Source: Linum tenue
Lineage: Eukaryota > Streptophyta > Magnoliopsida > Malpighiales > Linaceae
Assembly: GCA_946122785.1 (NCBI GenBank)
Contig: CAMGYJ010000010.1
Location: 35,815,608 to 35,879,607, forward strand
DNA: 64,000 nucleotides
Direction of reading: 5' to 3'
The notes under the pieces were generated by a model. The model was not told the DNA's origin. It saw only the letters and a list, made by a program, of their open reading frames with translations, and did not search any database. Below are positions 33,072 to 44,287 of the stretch, piece by piece (positions within the stretch are counted from its first letter, which is position 1; every line of letters begins with the position of its first letter). Position numbers and translations under genes: made by a program.

Positions 33072-34244
33072 CTAGTCAGATGATGTACTGGCTCCCCTCA
33101 GTACCTGACAGTTTTGAGTGCTGGAGAAAAAGACTGGAAAAAAAAAACAACAAAGCCTTACAGTAAACTTCTTAACAAAAGACATCCAATGCTGACCCCT
33201 TTGCTGCTCCAACCCTCCACCCCGCCCTGCATCAATCGACTCGCATGTAAGCCGAGGACGTTTGCTTGAGGATGCCTCAGGGGTCTCTTCATGCTCCGTA
33301 TGCCGAAGGTCATAAAAAGTATTGGTCACTTCGGCGATACGAAAGACTGGCAAATAGGCGCAATGGTCCTCCTTAGCATAAACCTCCATATCCATCCCAA
33401 CCCTTCCAAGAAAGGTGGTCAAGAAGGTGGCATATGGAAAGGCAGTGTACCAGTTTTCCCCTCTAGGAGCAGCCTCAACCATGTTCAGGCACATGAGAGA
33501 TGCGAGGTTAACAGGAACACCTCTTTGAGCTTGCACAAGGATAAACAGGTCAAGTTTACGAATTATCGATTGACGACTGTACCTTGGCATGAAGCAGTTG
33601 ACGATCATCCAATGGAGGAATCGAAGAGGATCTGGGAGGAAAGAAGCCTGGATGCGCCCATTCGTCAGTTTCGCCAGTTCAACTTCAAACTCAAAATCGT
33701 ACAGCCGCCGAAGATCGCTTCTGCTATCAATGTGGTGTCCTGCGGCGGGGAGATCGAGGATCTCAGCAAACTGATGAGGCTGGAAGCAGACTCTATAACC
33801 CAGGAAGATCGACACGAGATGAGAATCGGAGGGACCAGACAGCTCTAAATTGTGGTAGAACTTCCTCACCACATGCGGGCAGTAACTGGTGCTTCCTCGA
33901 CTCCGGAGATCAAAGAACTTTTCCCAGCCAAGATTTTTAATTAACTGCTTCACTTCTTGAGGGAAAGGACTCAGGTGGATGAACTCGTACTCGGCCACAA
34001 TAGATGTCTTGCTTGTGAATGAAAGATAGTCCCCGAGACTTGGGGTGGATCGGCAGTCGTCGTTTGATAGAGTTAGTATGCCCATTTCCGCAAACGATTT
34101 GCCTTTGTTTGCCATGGAGTCAGAGGAAGAAGGAACAAGGGAAGGTGAAGATGGAGGAAAGAGAGATTGTAGGTGTAAGAAAAAGTGATCGTGGGGGTTG
34201 AGTGTGGAGACGTGTGATGGAGACGGTTGAGTCTGGAATGTCAA
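33072..34244 (-). CDS. Transposon-associated protein (putative plant transposon domain-like), 390 aa ORF
   Basis: An uninterrupted 390-codon frame is the longest simple ORF in element 2. The start may be the first Met at 34244 or the internal Met at 34115 (MANKGKSFAEMGILTLSNDD). The middle (VVRKFYHNLELSGPSDSHLV, FQPHQFAEILDLPAAGHHID, FPYATFLTTFLGRVGMDMEV) resembles the putative plant transposon protein domain (Transposase_32-like) common in plant transposon gene models. It sits just inside the right terminal region, antisense to the Ulp1-like gene. No catalytic motif is evident. Keeping 390 open codons inside an otherwise decayed element suggests recent acquisition or constraint. Confidence 0.6.
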   Translation of the reverse strand: MTFQTQPSPSHVSTLNPHDHFFLHLQSLFPPSSPSLVPSSSDSMANKGKSFAEMGILTLSNDDCRSTPSLGDYLSFTSKTSIVAEYEFIHLSPFPQEVKQLIKNLGWEKFFDLRSRGSTSYCPHVVRKFYHNLELSGPSDSHLVSIFLGYRVCFQPHQFAEILDLPAAGHHIDSRSDLRRLYDFEFEVELAKLTNGRIQASFLPDPLRFLHWMIVNCFMPRYSRQSIIRKLDLFILVQAQRGVPVNLASLMCLNMVEAAPRGENWYTAFPYATFLTTFLGRVGMDMEVYAKEDHCAYLPVFRIAEVTNTFYDLRHTEHEETPEASSSKRPRLTCESIDAGRGGGLEQQRGQHWMSFVKKFTVRLCCFFFPVFFSSTQNCQVLRGASTSSD

Positions 34245-34359
34245 GAGTTAGAAGATTTGGGAAGATATGTAGTAATGATGATGTTAACTCGTGTAGGTTA
34301 AACTAGGGTAAGTAAAGCTAGTTAAACTAGGGTTGGCGCTGATACCGCAGGAGAAAACT

Positions 34360-35242
34360 AATGGGCTCGCACGTTCTAGGCCCACTTTTGAATATTGCAT
34401 GGGTCATGTACAAGCCCACGTTTGAATGTTATTTAAAAGCCTGTAAAAATCAATGATCAGACCCAGTCCAACTAGAATTACTCCTAAACGCACCGTTAAT
34501 ACATAAACACAAACTAAGGAGACCTCTCCATCTGATTCGAATCAAATTATGTGTTCTTCATCTTCTTCCTCAATCCTCTGGGCGAGACGAACACTACATA
34601 TCAGGAAACCTAAATTTCACCGAGAGATATAAGGTTCGAGAAAATCACAATAACGCTAAGACAAGATGACAAAGCACTAGTGACATGAACCCTAGGGTTA
34701 GCAAACCTCTTTCAAGGGTTCTTTTTCAAATGAAAAGTTTGATGAACACAATAATAGACATGGTCGCCGTAATCGTGTTAGAAAGAGATAGGCGAGGGGA
34801 AATACAATGGCAAAGAAGAAACAAGACAAAAATTTTTTGGGAAATTCAATCTACGTCGAATGTGGATGCAAGTAATTGGGATTCAAAAAGATGATTAAAA
34901 AAAGGGAGTTCAAATTGGATGGGGAGCTTCTCTTGGAACTGTGAAGGGGCATCCCTCCAAGACGAGAGAGGGATCGTGTAATTGGTTAGGGAGACTGGAA
35001 ATTGGTTTGGGCGGCAGTGGGTCTACCCAATTGGGTTTGCAGTCTTAATCCATTTAATTTAATCGGGGCAGTTAGTTGGACTAGGATGAAAACAAACTTA
35101 ACCCGGAGGAGGCTTTTTGTAATTTGTTTAGTTATTTAGTGGCGCAGTTAGGTTTAACAAACGTGAGCCGTGGAGATTGAAAATGAATGGTTAAGATCGG
35201 CCAAGGTACCCATACCCGGATTTTGCCCTGGGCACCGTAGAA

Positions 35243-35243
<1 letters not shown>
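34360..35243 (-). repeat. Right terminal inverted region of MULE element 2
   Basis: It is the inverted counterpart of 19734-20470. Shared blocks are the outer 40 bp, the GGAGGGATGCCCC/GTCTTGGAGG region (about 34945-34965), and the TTAATACATAAACACAAACT block around 34500. It is longer than the left copy through internal insertions. Confidence 0.75.

Positions 35244-35301
<58 letters not shown>
35244..35301. repeat. (AT)n microsatellite
   Basis: About 56 bp of uninterrupted AT dinucleotides separate the right end of MULE element 2 from the foldback at 35310. Confidence 0.95.
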
Positions 35302-35302
<1 letters not shown>

Positions 35303-35309
35303 GTCAGAC

Positions 35310-35569
35310 TGGTGTGCGTCAGGGGTATACTATACGTCAGGTACTACTTGTGAGATATCTCTATCTAGACCATGAATTAAATCGAGTTTGGGGTATGATA
35401 CTATACCCTAACCTCTAATGGATAAACCCCAGGCACCGATTTTCTAAACCCTAACCCGAAGTTTGATTTAATGAAAAACAAAAATTGACCGTTGAGATCG
35501 GCCGGAGCTCATCTAACCACATCTAACGGCTAGATCACCTGACGTATAGTATACGCCTGACGTACACCA
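35310..35569. mobile_element. 260-bp foldback element with GGTGTGCGTCAGG ends
   Basis: The left end TGGTGTGCGTCAGGGGTATA continues CTATACGTCAGGT; the right end ACCTGACGTATAGTATACGC continues CTGACGTACACCA and is its inverse. (AT)n tracts lie on both sides. Interior blocks such as GACCGTTGAGATCGGCC recall the subterminal sequence of the large MULEs (ATCTCAACGGCT), so it may be a deletion derivative of a related family. Confidence 0.75.
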
Positions 35570-35599
35570 ATCATCACCATATATATATTAGAATATGGA

Positions 35600-36884
35600 T
35601 AATCAATTAACTGGTTAATTTGGTTTGATTGGTTAGAAGTGTCTGAAACCAAACCAAACAAGCTAAAAAATTTAACCAAACCAAACCAGTTACCCAAATA
35701 AACCAAACCAAATTAGCCAAATACTACCGGTCAAAACGGTTACCACGCCGTTTGAACATCCTAGTAACTAGTGTTCCAAGTGGAATAAATTGACTAAAAT
35801 TATTAAAGACCAACATTATTACCACATGGGGTGAAAAAAACACTTGAACAGAAAGAGCATTTGACACCTATGAACAGTAATGGATATGATTATAATCATT
35901 TCAAGTTTGATATAAAGTTGAGTTTATATTTGAGACTTGAGAGTGTTGCGAAGAAATGGAAAGCTATATAATAAAACAACAGGAGGTGGATGTGGAGGTG
36001 GTGGATTGATTGGGAGAGAATTGCATATACTAAAAGGGGAGGAAGAAGAAAGCTTTCAATAAAGAAATGATTGGAAGGTCGGATTAAGAGGAAGAGGAGC
36101 TGTACAGAAGAAGAAAAAAGCAAATTAGGCCAATGGATCATTATTGAGACAGATGTGGAGGAAGGATCCAAAGGGGAGAGTAATTGGTATGATCAATGAT
36201 GGTATCCTACTCTCTATTCCATTGCATTCATCATTTTTCAGGTTGAAATGGGTTCAAATCAATTGGCCAACAAAGTCAAGAAATTGCACTTAGATGAGGA
36301 AATGCAATGATTTGAGAGAATACAAGAGATATTTTATTAATAAGTGTTGGGATGTTATCCTATTTGGTTTTTTTGGAATGTTATTTTTTGTATTTTCGGG
36401 TGATATATGTTGAGAACTTGAGATGATGCAAAGACCAAAACTCGTATGAAAATTATTTACTTGTTCCACCACAATTTCTGTCATTTAATACACGGCGAGA
36501 TGATTTCAAATTGTATTCACTAATCCTTCTTATATAGATATTGACATTTATTTAATCCTTACAATATTTTTCAAGATATCAATAACCGAAAGAGTACTTT
36601 AAAATCTCGTTCATGAACAAACCATCTCACCTTATCCTGCATGATTCATGTTGCATATAATATATAATCGACTAATAATAAAAAACGGTGGATGGTTAAT
36701 CATTTTCGTGCAGTGTGCCAATGGCCCATTCCCACCCCCAATCCCCATTTGCAAATTAAATAAATTGGGTGATAATAATTGCAATTTGCAAAGCTGGACG
36801 GCAGCAAATTCATACTTAATTTATTTTCTGAATCGCTATTCGTCATCCTAAAATTTAAAAAAAATCGCCCTAAATTATACAAAT
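35600..36884. other. no gene recognised; AT-rich
   Basis: A stretch with repeated AACCAAACCAAACC (35640-35710) resembles hAT-type subterminal repeats. Short open frames have no family resemblance. Confidence 0.4.
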
Positions 36885-37450
36885 TAGGGATGACAATTTT
36901 GTCCATACCCATAGGTATTTTACTATCCAACCCAATTGGGTTGGGTATGAAATCCAAAATAGATGAATATGGGTAGAGTTTGATGGGTTTGTACCCATAT
37001 CCATTTACTTTGGGTTGGGTTGGGTTTAAAACAAATGAATTTGAGTATGTACCCATGCCCAAATACAAATTACAGTTTGCTACCTAAACTTAATAGATAT
37101 GCATATTTAATACCTAAATTTAAATTTTTTTGCATATAAGTCCTCAAAATATCGATGGAAAATTATATTTTGGTACCTAAATTTTTTTGGTCTTACATTT
37201 TGGTACCTAAACTTTTCAAGTTTTTACAAATAGGTCCAATTTTTGCATGTGTAGTTAAAACACCCTCAAGTAAATGGATATCCATATCCAACCCATACCC
37301 ATTTAGATTATGGAAGCAATATTCATACCTTACCCAAACCCATCTACAAACCCTCATACCCATATGCACTTCACTCATACCCAACCCATTATCAATGGGT
37401 CTACTTGGGTTTGGGTATAATTAACCATGGGTGGGTAATTGTCATCCCTA
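36885..37450. mobile_element. Nonautonomous hAT-like element, 566 bp, with 8-bp target duplication
   Basis: The terminal inverted repeats are TAGGGATGACAATT and AATTGTCATCCCTA (14 of 14). The flanking octamers are ATACAAAT (36877-36884) and ATACAAAC (37451-37458), one mismatch. Interior sequence is rich in GGGTTGGGTA/TACCCATACCC subterminal repeats, as in plant hAT elements. No coding capacity. Confidence 0.85.
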
Positions 37451-37499
37451 ATACAAACTGACAATTTTATCCCTGATTTTAATAGTAACAGAAATAGAA

Positions 37500-38230
37500 T
37501 CCCCACCCCAACCCGACGACCGGCGGCTACCGCCCACCTCCTTTTGTTAGGCTCGAACGAAAATATTGTTGTTGACTGATCCACGCCCAGCGCTTCTCTT
37601 AAGGAGGAAGAAGAAATCCATCCAAGCTTAGTAGGCGATGATGATTATTTGGGGTAGTTTAATTGGAGGAAGGTTGGTGGGCTATGCAAAGTGGAAGCAG
37701 CTGCAGCGTGCGGAGCAAAGTTGATTTCCGCCACGGAGAAGGAAAACTACAACAGCGGTGCAATTTGAATTTAATTAGTTTAATGATTTGTTTTGGATTA
37801 GGCGAGTCAGAGGTGGCTGGCGGAAGAGGATGTGGAGGTCGCCGGTTGCTTCTTCCTCTTCTTCCTCCGCAAAGGTCGGCGACGACAGAGGAGTTGGGAG
37901 GTGCCATTGTCGGAGGTTGGATTGAAAACCGAGGAGGGTTCAATTGGAAGTTAAGGATAAATGTGTAATTTTGTGTGTTTTAGGACGTGAATTCAAATTT
38001 TTAGAGCGACGAATAGCAATGCCCTTTATTTTTATAAAAAAATTACATTTCGTATATAAATTTTTTTATATTGACAATTTAGTACCTAAACCTTTTAGAA
38101 ATATCATAATGATCCAAGATCTAGATACCAATTAGATTCATAGATTTCATCCACCCATCCATTTGGTCTAATCCATGAACCTATCAATCAAATCCACTGA
38201 TCCATGAACCCAATTCATTTGCCACCTTTA
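37500..38230. other. no gene recognised
   Basis: A GC-richer stretch at 37500-37960 has overlapping open frames on both strands (37663-37968 plus, 37659-37943 minus), neither with family resemblance. The remainder is AT-rich. Confidence 0.35.
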
Positions 38231-38658
38231 CAGCCTGTTTGGATTGACAAAAAAGTAAGGAATTGGAATTCCATTTCCAATTCCATTTCCATATATTATG
38301 TTTGGAATAATAAAAAGGTTGAGAATTGAATTCCAATGGGTCTAAAATATGGGAATTACAATTCCTATCAAAAGTGATAGGAATTGAGAGAATGAAGATG
38401 GAATTAGTGGGACCCATCAATACTTTTTATTATTTTGTTGACCCACTATCATTTTACTCTCTTTCTCTCTCATTCATATTTCATTTCCCAAAATAAAACA
38501 AACATATTACATTATTCATTATGGTTAAAAGTGCAATTCATTTCCATAGTTGTAGGAATTATACCAAACACTAGAATTGGAAATGGAATTCTATAAAAAT
38601 AAAAAATCGAATTCCATTTCCATTTCCATTTCTTCCGGAATTGTATCCAAACAAGCTG
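38231..38658. mobile_element. Tourist-like (PIF/Harbinger) MITE with TTA target duplication
   Basis: The ends CAGCCTGTTTGGAT and ATCCAAACAAGCTG are inverted repeats and the element is flanked by TTA (38228-38230 and 38659-38661). The interior is rich in GGAATTGGAATTCCATTTCC. A second member starts at 63901. Confidence 0.85.
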
Positions 38659-38661
38659 TTA

Positions 38662-39480
38662 GTTGGAAACCATTCAATCTAGTGTTGGACCCCTTCACAC
38701 CTGTTTGATAGACGCAGTGACATTTTATTTACAAAATTGTCATCACACGCATCTAGTAATCACAAACAACTCAATGCTTGATCCAACAATTCCCAACGCT
38801 TGTGAAAACGTCCTAATAGTTTGACTTCTGATGAAGATGACAAAATTGGTTTGGTTATGTGTCTCTTACCCGATTTATTTACCCCAATTAAATTAAGTTT
38901 CACATTAATAAAAAGATAGTATCTGGGCACCCACATTACAGTACTTGATACTAAATAATAACAGAGACGAACGTTTTTTAGCACTCTTGTAAGAAGTTCA
39001 TTTGGAACACACCTATAAAAACTTATTATCTTTGCTCGATTATTTTTCATTCGACTTATTCTTTTCTTCATTATTAATGGTATTTTAATAAAAGTTGAGG
39101 TCCTAAATTGTAATTTTAATCATCCCATCTACAACAAAAGAATAAAAAATCAGTATTTCTATCTTTTCTCCAGAGAATAATTTGGTTTGATACGTTTTAA
39201 GGGTCAGACTGACAAAGGCAGCTTTGGGCTTATCAGCAGAGTAGACCTTTTCAATAATGGTGCGCCGGCTGGATGCAAACATTTGCAGGGATAATTGTTA
39301 ATTGTCCCTTCATCTGCCTTTTTCCCTAATTATTAATTAATCAATCAATTAATTAACTTGAGGTATTAATCTAGCCTTTCATTTTCTTAAACATATTTAA
39401 TCAATGGATTAATAATCAGCCATCCGACGATGACACTTTTCGACACAACACAGCAGATTAGATAAGACTGGTAGCTCGTC
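38662..39480. promoter_or_regulatory. Upstream region of the pyrrolidone-carboxylate peptidase gene
   Basis: About 800 AT-rich bp without coding signal. A pyrimidine-rich stretch at 39480-39570 probably marks the start of the 5' UTR, followed by a 5'-UTR intron before the ATG at 40177. Confidence 0.35.
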
Positions 39481-40176
39481 CAGAGAGAAAGAAAGTCTCT
39501 TCCATTTCGTTTGTTCTCTCTGTTCTACTACGCTTTTCCTTCCCTTCCCTGCGAAAAACCTCTCACGGACAGGTAAATCAATCTACTTGAGAATTTCTTC
39601 TTCTTCTTCTTCCGTGTCCTTCATCCATGATTACCCGCGTTTTTTAGTATCCTTCCAATCTTTCCCATTTGAAATTGTGTTAAAAGATCCGACCTTTTTG
39701 CTTGCCATGGCTTATCTTCTCTTCCCTCGCAATTTCCCGTTTCCTCGTTCTTTGGATTTGGATTGCTGCAACTTGGGTGGGTTATGTGGATGATCTGATA
39801 TGCGAAAGTGGGCAGCTTCTTGATTTCCCAATTTGAGTGCCTTCTGGCTTTATTTGTCCACCAGTAATTGTTTGAGCAGTTAGACTTTCCCGCTATTATG
39901 CTTTCTTTCCGATCAGAATTTCCGTATCTTGGAACTTTTGTGAGCGAAAGAGGGGAGGAAACCGAAATTGGATATAGGCAATCAAGTTCAGACATGGGTT
40001 GTCCCAAGAGAAGAATAGGGTAGTTAGATTCTGGTGTTTGATTACTCTCATATGATTACAGCTTGATATTCCTCTTTTTTTGAATGATGATGCCAGGTGC
40101 TTTAACATATTCACTGAGGTCCTCAAGAAAGTTATAACACTTTTGGCCATCATACAGTCAAAGAACTGGGCTTTTA

Positions 40177-41183
40177 ATGGGATCAGAAGGGACTGTGCTT
40201 GCTTCTGAAGCCTCTGATGGACCCTCCTGCGTAACAGTCCACGTGACGGGGTTCAAGAAATTTCATGGAGTTTCTGAGAATCCGACGGAGACAATTGTTT
40301 GCAACCTACAGGAGTATATGAACAAGAACGGGATGCCGAAAGGTTTGGTATTGGGGAGCTGTCATGTGCTTGAAACTGCAGGACAAGGTGCAGTTGCTCC
40401 TCTTTACCAGACATTGCAATCAGCCATACCTTCTGAGAATTCTAATCCTTGTGATTCTGGGAAAGTTATCTGGGTTAGTTAGTTGTCATCCCGGGTGTTG
40501 TCTTTGTATGGTTGTTGTAGTGGACATGAGCTTAATGGTTTGACATGATTGACTGTTGCAGGTGCATTTCGGGGTGAATAGTGGGGCGACAAAGTTCGCG
40601 ATCGAGAATCAAGCGGTTAATGAAGCTACTTTTCGATGTCCTGATGAGATGGGATGGAAACCACAGGTTTGATAACTACTTTCTCCTAGTTTTTATATGG
40701 GAACATTTGATCAATGAATGTGCGAAGGAAGTGAATCTCAATTGATTTGAAACTATGCTTGTCTTGCAGAAATTACCCATCATTCCTTCAGATGGTGAAA
40801 TTTCACTAGTTCGAGAGGTATTTTTGCTCGAGTTTATAAATATGCAAGTGCTCTTTTGGCAGCACCATAGCATTTCTGTGGTATCGGATTTCTTAGCAAG
40901 CCCTTTGCATGCTGAAAGAATTCTGTATTCTATCTGTCTGCAGACAGCTCTTCCCGTGGAGGATATCACGAAGGCCCTGGCTAAGAAAGGTTATGAAGTG
41001 ATGACCTCAGATGATGCTGGCCGATTCGTGTGTAATTATGTCTACTACCATTCGCTTCGCTTTGCAGAGAAGAACGGAACTAAATCACTATTTGTCCATG
41101 TACCTCTATTCTTAACCATTGACGAGGAGACCCAGATGCAGTTTGCTGCTTCCTTATTGGAGGTACTTGCTTCTCTATTGTAG
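40177..41183 (+). CDS. Pyrrolidone-carboxylate peptidase (pyroglutamyl peptidase I, family C15)
   Basis: Four coding exons join in phase: 40177-40473 (99 codons), 40562-40666 (35), 40770-40817 (16) and 40944-41183 (79 plus stop), giving 229 residues, a normal length. The enzyme is expected to remove N-terminal pyroglutamate from peptides in the cytosol. Family landmarks are VTVHVTGFKKFHGVSENPT at the N-terminus, VHFGVNSGATKFAIENQAVN followed by E-A-T-F-R-C-P-D-E with the glutamate region, DDAGRFVCNYVYYHSL with the catalytic Cys, and KSLFVHVPLF with the catalytic His. The ATG at 40177 is the only Met before the conserved domain. The frame has no lesions. It lies tail to tail with the polygalacturonase. 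Confidence 0.93.
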
Positions 41184-41987
41184 TAACATGGTCTCTCGCC
41201 ATCCATGTGTGTGCCCCAAATGTTGTTATGAACATTATTATAAGCTTGTATTGCTCATTGGCCTTGTTTATGAGAAAAGAAGAGTGGAAATGGTTCAATA
41301 AACAGATGAGTGTTGTGATCATTGTTCTAAGTGTTAATCACTTCCTTCCACTTGGTCTTGATGAAGCTGCATTCCTTCCCTCTTATTAGTTTCTGAATGG
41401 CAATTTTTAAGGAACTGAAAACAGAAAACCTGTTAGATGTCTGTTATGTTTATGAATGTGGCTCGGTAGGATAGGAACAAAGAAAGTGACCCCCCACTTC
41501 GGAGACTAGATTCAGAATGCTCTTCTACTTTGGATTAAATTGTACAGCTTCTTTCGTACAGTTTATCCATCCGTTTTAGCGATATGTATGTTCAAGTTCT
41601 GGTAAAAGCCTTATTTAGGGCAGTCGCCCAACTGTAGGGGTGCAAGTTTGGCCTCCCTGGTCCCCCTATTATCCTTCCCTTCTTTCATCTGCATTTTGTA
41701 CCAACATTTACATGCTTGCTCCTACTTTCAACTTGCATCATCTTTTGTAGACCTCTCTTGCCTGATATAATATGAGAGATTCCTCTACCTTATTGCTACC
41801 GTTCACAGCCAGTAGCTAAGAATATATAGTCTGCAATTTCTATTTTGTGCCGAGAAAGATTGTACATCATACTACTGAATGTTGCCATTTAGTAGATGTG
41901 GCGGCACCCCGTTCCCAAGTCAAGGCCTAGTGTTTTTTCTTCTTCTTTTTGTGTTTGCTGGAATCCAAAATGGTTGCTAAAGTTAGG
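41184..41987. other. Convergent 3' region between peptidase and polygalacturonase genes
   Basis: About 800 bp of non-coding sequence shared by two converging genes. Nothing else is identifiable. Confidence 0.5.
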
Positions 41988-44287
41988 TCAACAAAGATCA
42001 TCCTTCAAGTCCATGATCAAATCTGGACTCCCTCCCATCAAGCAAGAAACAGGGGGGACAATGAGCGTCTGGTTTGCTCCATAAGCATTCCAGCAGAATG
42101 GGTTCTTCTCTCCTACTCGACCATCAGCAGCTCCGGGGACCAACACTATATCCGACAGCTTGAGGTCCCTGCAGGGCACCGAATCGCTGCAGGCCAAATG
42201 CATTGGAGGGCTCCTGACATCGTACGTGCCCCGGATCTTTGAGTAAGAGACATCATGTATGTAGACTCCACTGGTCTGGTTGGAGCAGTTCCCGGAGAGG
42301 CAGTAGTACTGGTCTATGATCACAGGGTTTCGGACACCTTCCATCCAGATGTTGTGGAACTTGACCTGGGATACCGAGCCGTACCCTCCTTGCCATGTCT
42401 TGATTCGTACACCATTCTGAGACTGATGGATGAAGCAGTCAGACACTGTGATGTTCGATACACAGGCTTTTGAGTTACGGGACCCTAGGCTGCCAATGCT
42501 GCAAAAAAAAAAAAAAAAAACCAGTTGAATTTATTTGTTTTACATCAAACCAAATCGACTTACTCATCGGATCATACTAAATCTAATATGACTGAATTTG
42601 GTCTTGTTTGTATAAATTCTCTTATAACAAAGAAAAGTAGTGAATTAAATTGGATCCTTCTAAATCCACTTCTGATACTAATCTTCTTTCCTATATCTTC
42701 CATATGGCTCGACTCTAAATTGGACCAGAATATGCATTAGATGAGGAGCTGCCTAATGTAATGAACATGATCTACTAGTACTAAGGTTTAGTTTGGTGAC
42801 CATTCTGTAATGAGACTGTCATATAAACAGAATGGTCACCAAACTAAACCATAGTACAAGTAGATCCTGTCCATTACACCTAACTTCGATTATGGAAAGG
42901 CTGAAGTTTGGTGTTATGTCTGAATAGTTGCATCTATTGGCGCTTAGCCTTAGGCCTTGCTCTACGGTTAACTGTAATTTTGGTACCTAATCCCGTGGCC
43001 CGAGCTGCAGGTAATGTTCTGTATGTGAACATTATAACTTCCTGCTCCAATGGACACACAGTCATCTCCTGGAAATGGTGAGAACGAGAAAGACCAACAT
43101 GAATCAATTCTGCAGGATGTAACTTGAGAGAGATAGGAATATAGTGATTAACTCTTAGCTTCAATTTTGTTACCATTGGAGATGAGAGAACTCTGTAGTA
43201 TGAAGTTGTTGGTGTTTTCGATGTGAATCCCATCTGTATTAGGACTCAAAGCAGGCGAGTTGATGTCGAGCTTTCGCACCACGACATTTCGACATTGGTC
43301 GAACCTGAAGTGGAATTGAGGACTGTTGTGCACTTTGAATCCTTGAACTGTGAGGTTTGAGCTCATGAAGAACCTTATCGCCTGCACATTTCTCTAATAG
43401 ATCAGTTTCCAGGCAAGGAAGAAAGGGAAAGTTTGTGTCTTTTCTATTCTACTTACAACTGGACTATCACAGGGGGGAGGAGCTACTTTTGTTCCATGAA
43501 TCGCCTGAAAGTGAAACTAAGTTCAGCCAGAGTAAGTTTGTAGCAGAAATTTACTAACAACCTTTCTTCAGTACATAAGATATAAACTGCATATCAAAGT
43601 TTGGAGCTTTACTTTCTGAGGCTTACAGGGGAGTTCCCACCATTTATGTCCTCTCCCATCTACAACACCATCACCCTGCATTGTCATGCCTGTGACATTG
43701 TAGAACACCAACCACTGTCTCTTGTCGGAGTATTTCGGCCATGATCTCGGTCCATCCGGTGCCATTATGGTTCCATCAATCTTTCTTGTCACATTGGAAA
43801 CAACACATGTAAACAATAAAATCCAAATCAAGGCAGGATTTGTACTGCTATTATTTATCAGCAGGAGATCATGTTATATACACACCTGAAAAATGAGGCC
43901 AGTTTGACAAGGTCCAGTGAAGATAGTAGAGTGAACGATGAAGCGATAACCAGCTGGAGCTACGAGGATCACGGATTGTGTTTGGCTGCAGGCAATGTCC
44001 CATGCCATCTTGAAAGCTGAAGTGTCGTCTGCTTCACCATCCCCAACTGCACCGTAAGAGAGCACACTGAAAACTGCAGTAGGCTCATAAGGTGATGGAG
44101 AGGGAGATGGAGATGGAGATGGAGGGTCAGTGGGAGGGATTTCTGGTGGGAGTGAGATGTGGGAGACAACCTGCAAGTGATTTGAGTGTGTGATGGAGAA
44201 ATGGGTTGTTACTGGGAAGGTTGAGAAGAAGACAACGAAGAAGGAAATGGAGGCAAAAGCCAAGAGATGAAAGAGAGAGGATTTCAT
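41988..44287 (-). CDS. Polygalacturonase (glycoside hydrolase family 28), secreted
   Basis: Six exons join in phase: 44287-43886, 43780-43613, 43504-43457, 43381-43174, 43068-42987 and 42498-41988, giving about 472 residues. The start [20 protein letters not shown] forms a signal peptide, followed by a Pro/Ser-rich linker ([14 protein letters not shown]). All four GH28 motifs are present: [29 protein letters not shown] and RIKTWQGG. The protein should hydrolyse homogalacturonan in the cell wall. The linker and overall form recall the At1g48100-type subgroup. No stop or frameshift was seen, so the gene appears functional. Confidence 0.93.
42785..42850. repeat. 66-bp perfect-arm hairpin in polygalacturonase intron
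   Basis: GGTTTAGTTTGGTGACCATT followed by CTGT is mirrored by ACAG followed by AATGGTCACCAAACTAAACC, with an 18-bp loop. It lies in the last intron and resembles a very short MITE. Confidence 0.85.

Larger units (their letters stand above)
19734..35243. mobile_element. Large Mutator-like element 2 (MULE with transposase and Ulp1-like gene)
   Basis: The left end (TTCTACGGTGCCCAGGGC, AAAATCCGGGGTACGGG) is the inverse of the right end at 35205-35243 (CCCGGATTTTGCCCTGGGCA, CCGTAGAA). Inverted similarity continues inward for roughly 700-900 bp, including a shared block around GATTCGAATCGGATGGAGAG and TATGTATTAACGGTGCGTTT. The 15.5-kb interior has the same divergent transposase/Ulp1-like cassette as element 1 but different flanking cargo. 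Both ends abut (AT)n, so the target duplication cannot be read. Confidence 0.8.

Noticed and set aside
33291..33848. 185-codon plus-strand open frame
   Set aside because: It is the antisense shadow of the 390-codon transposon-associated ORF on the minus strand.
41896..42473. Plus-strand open frames of 62-97 codons
   Set aside because: Antisense shadows of the last polygalacturonase exon.
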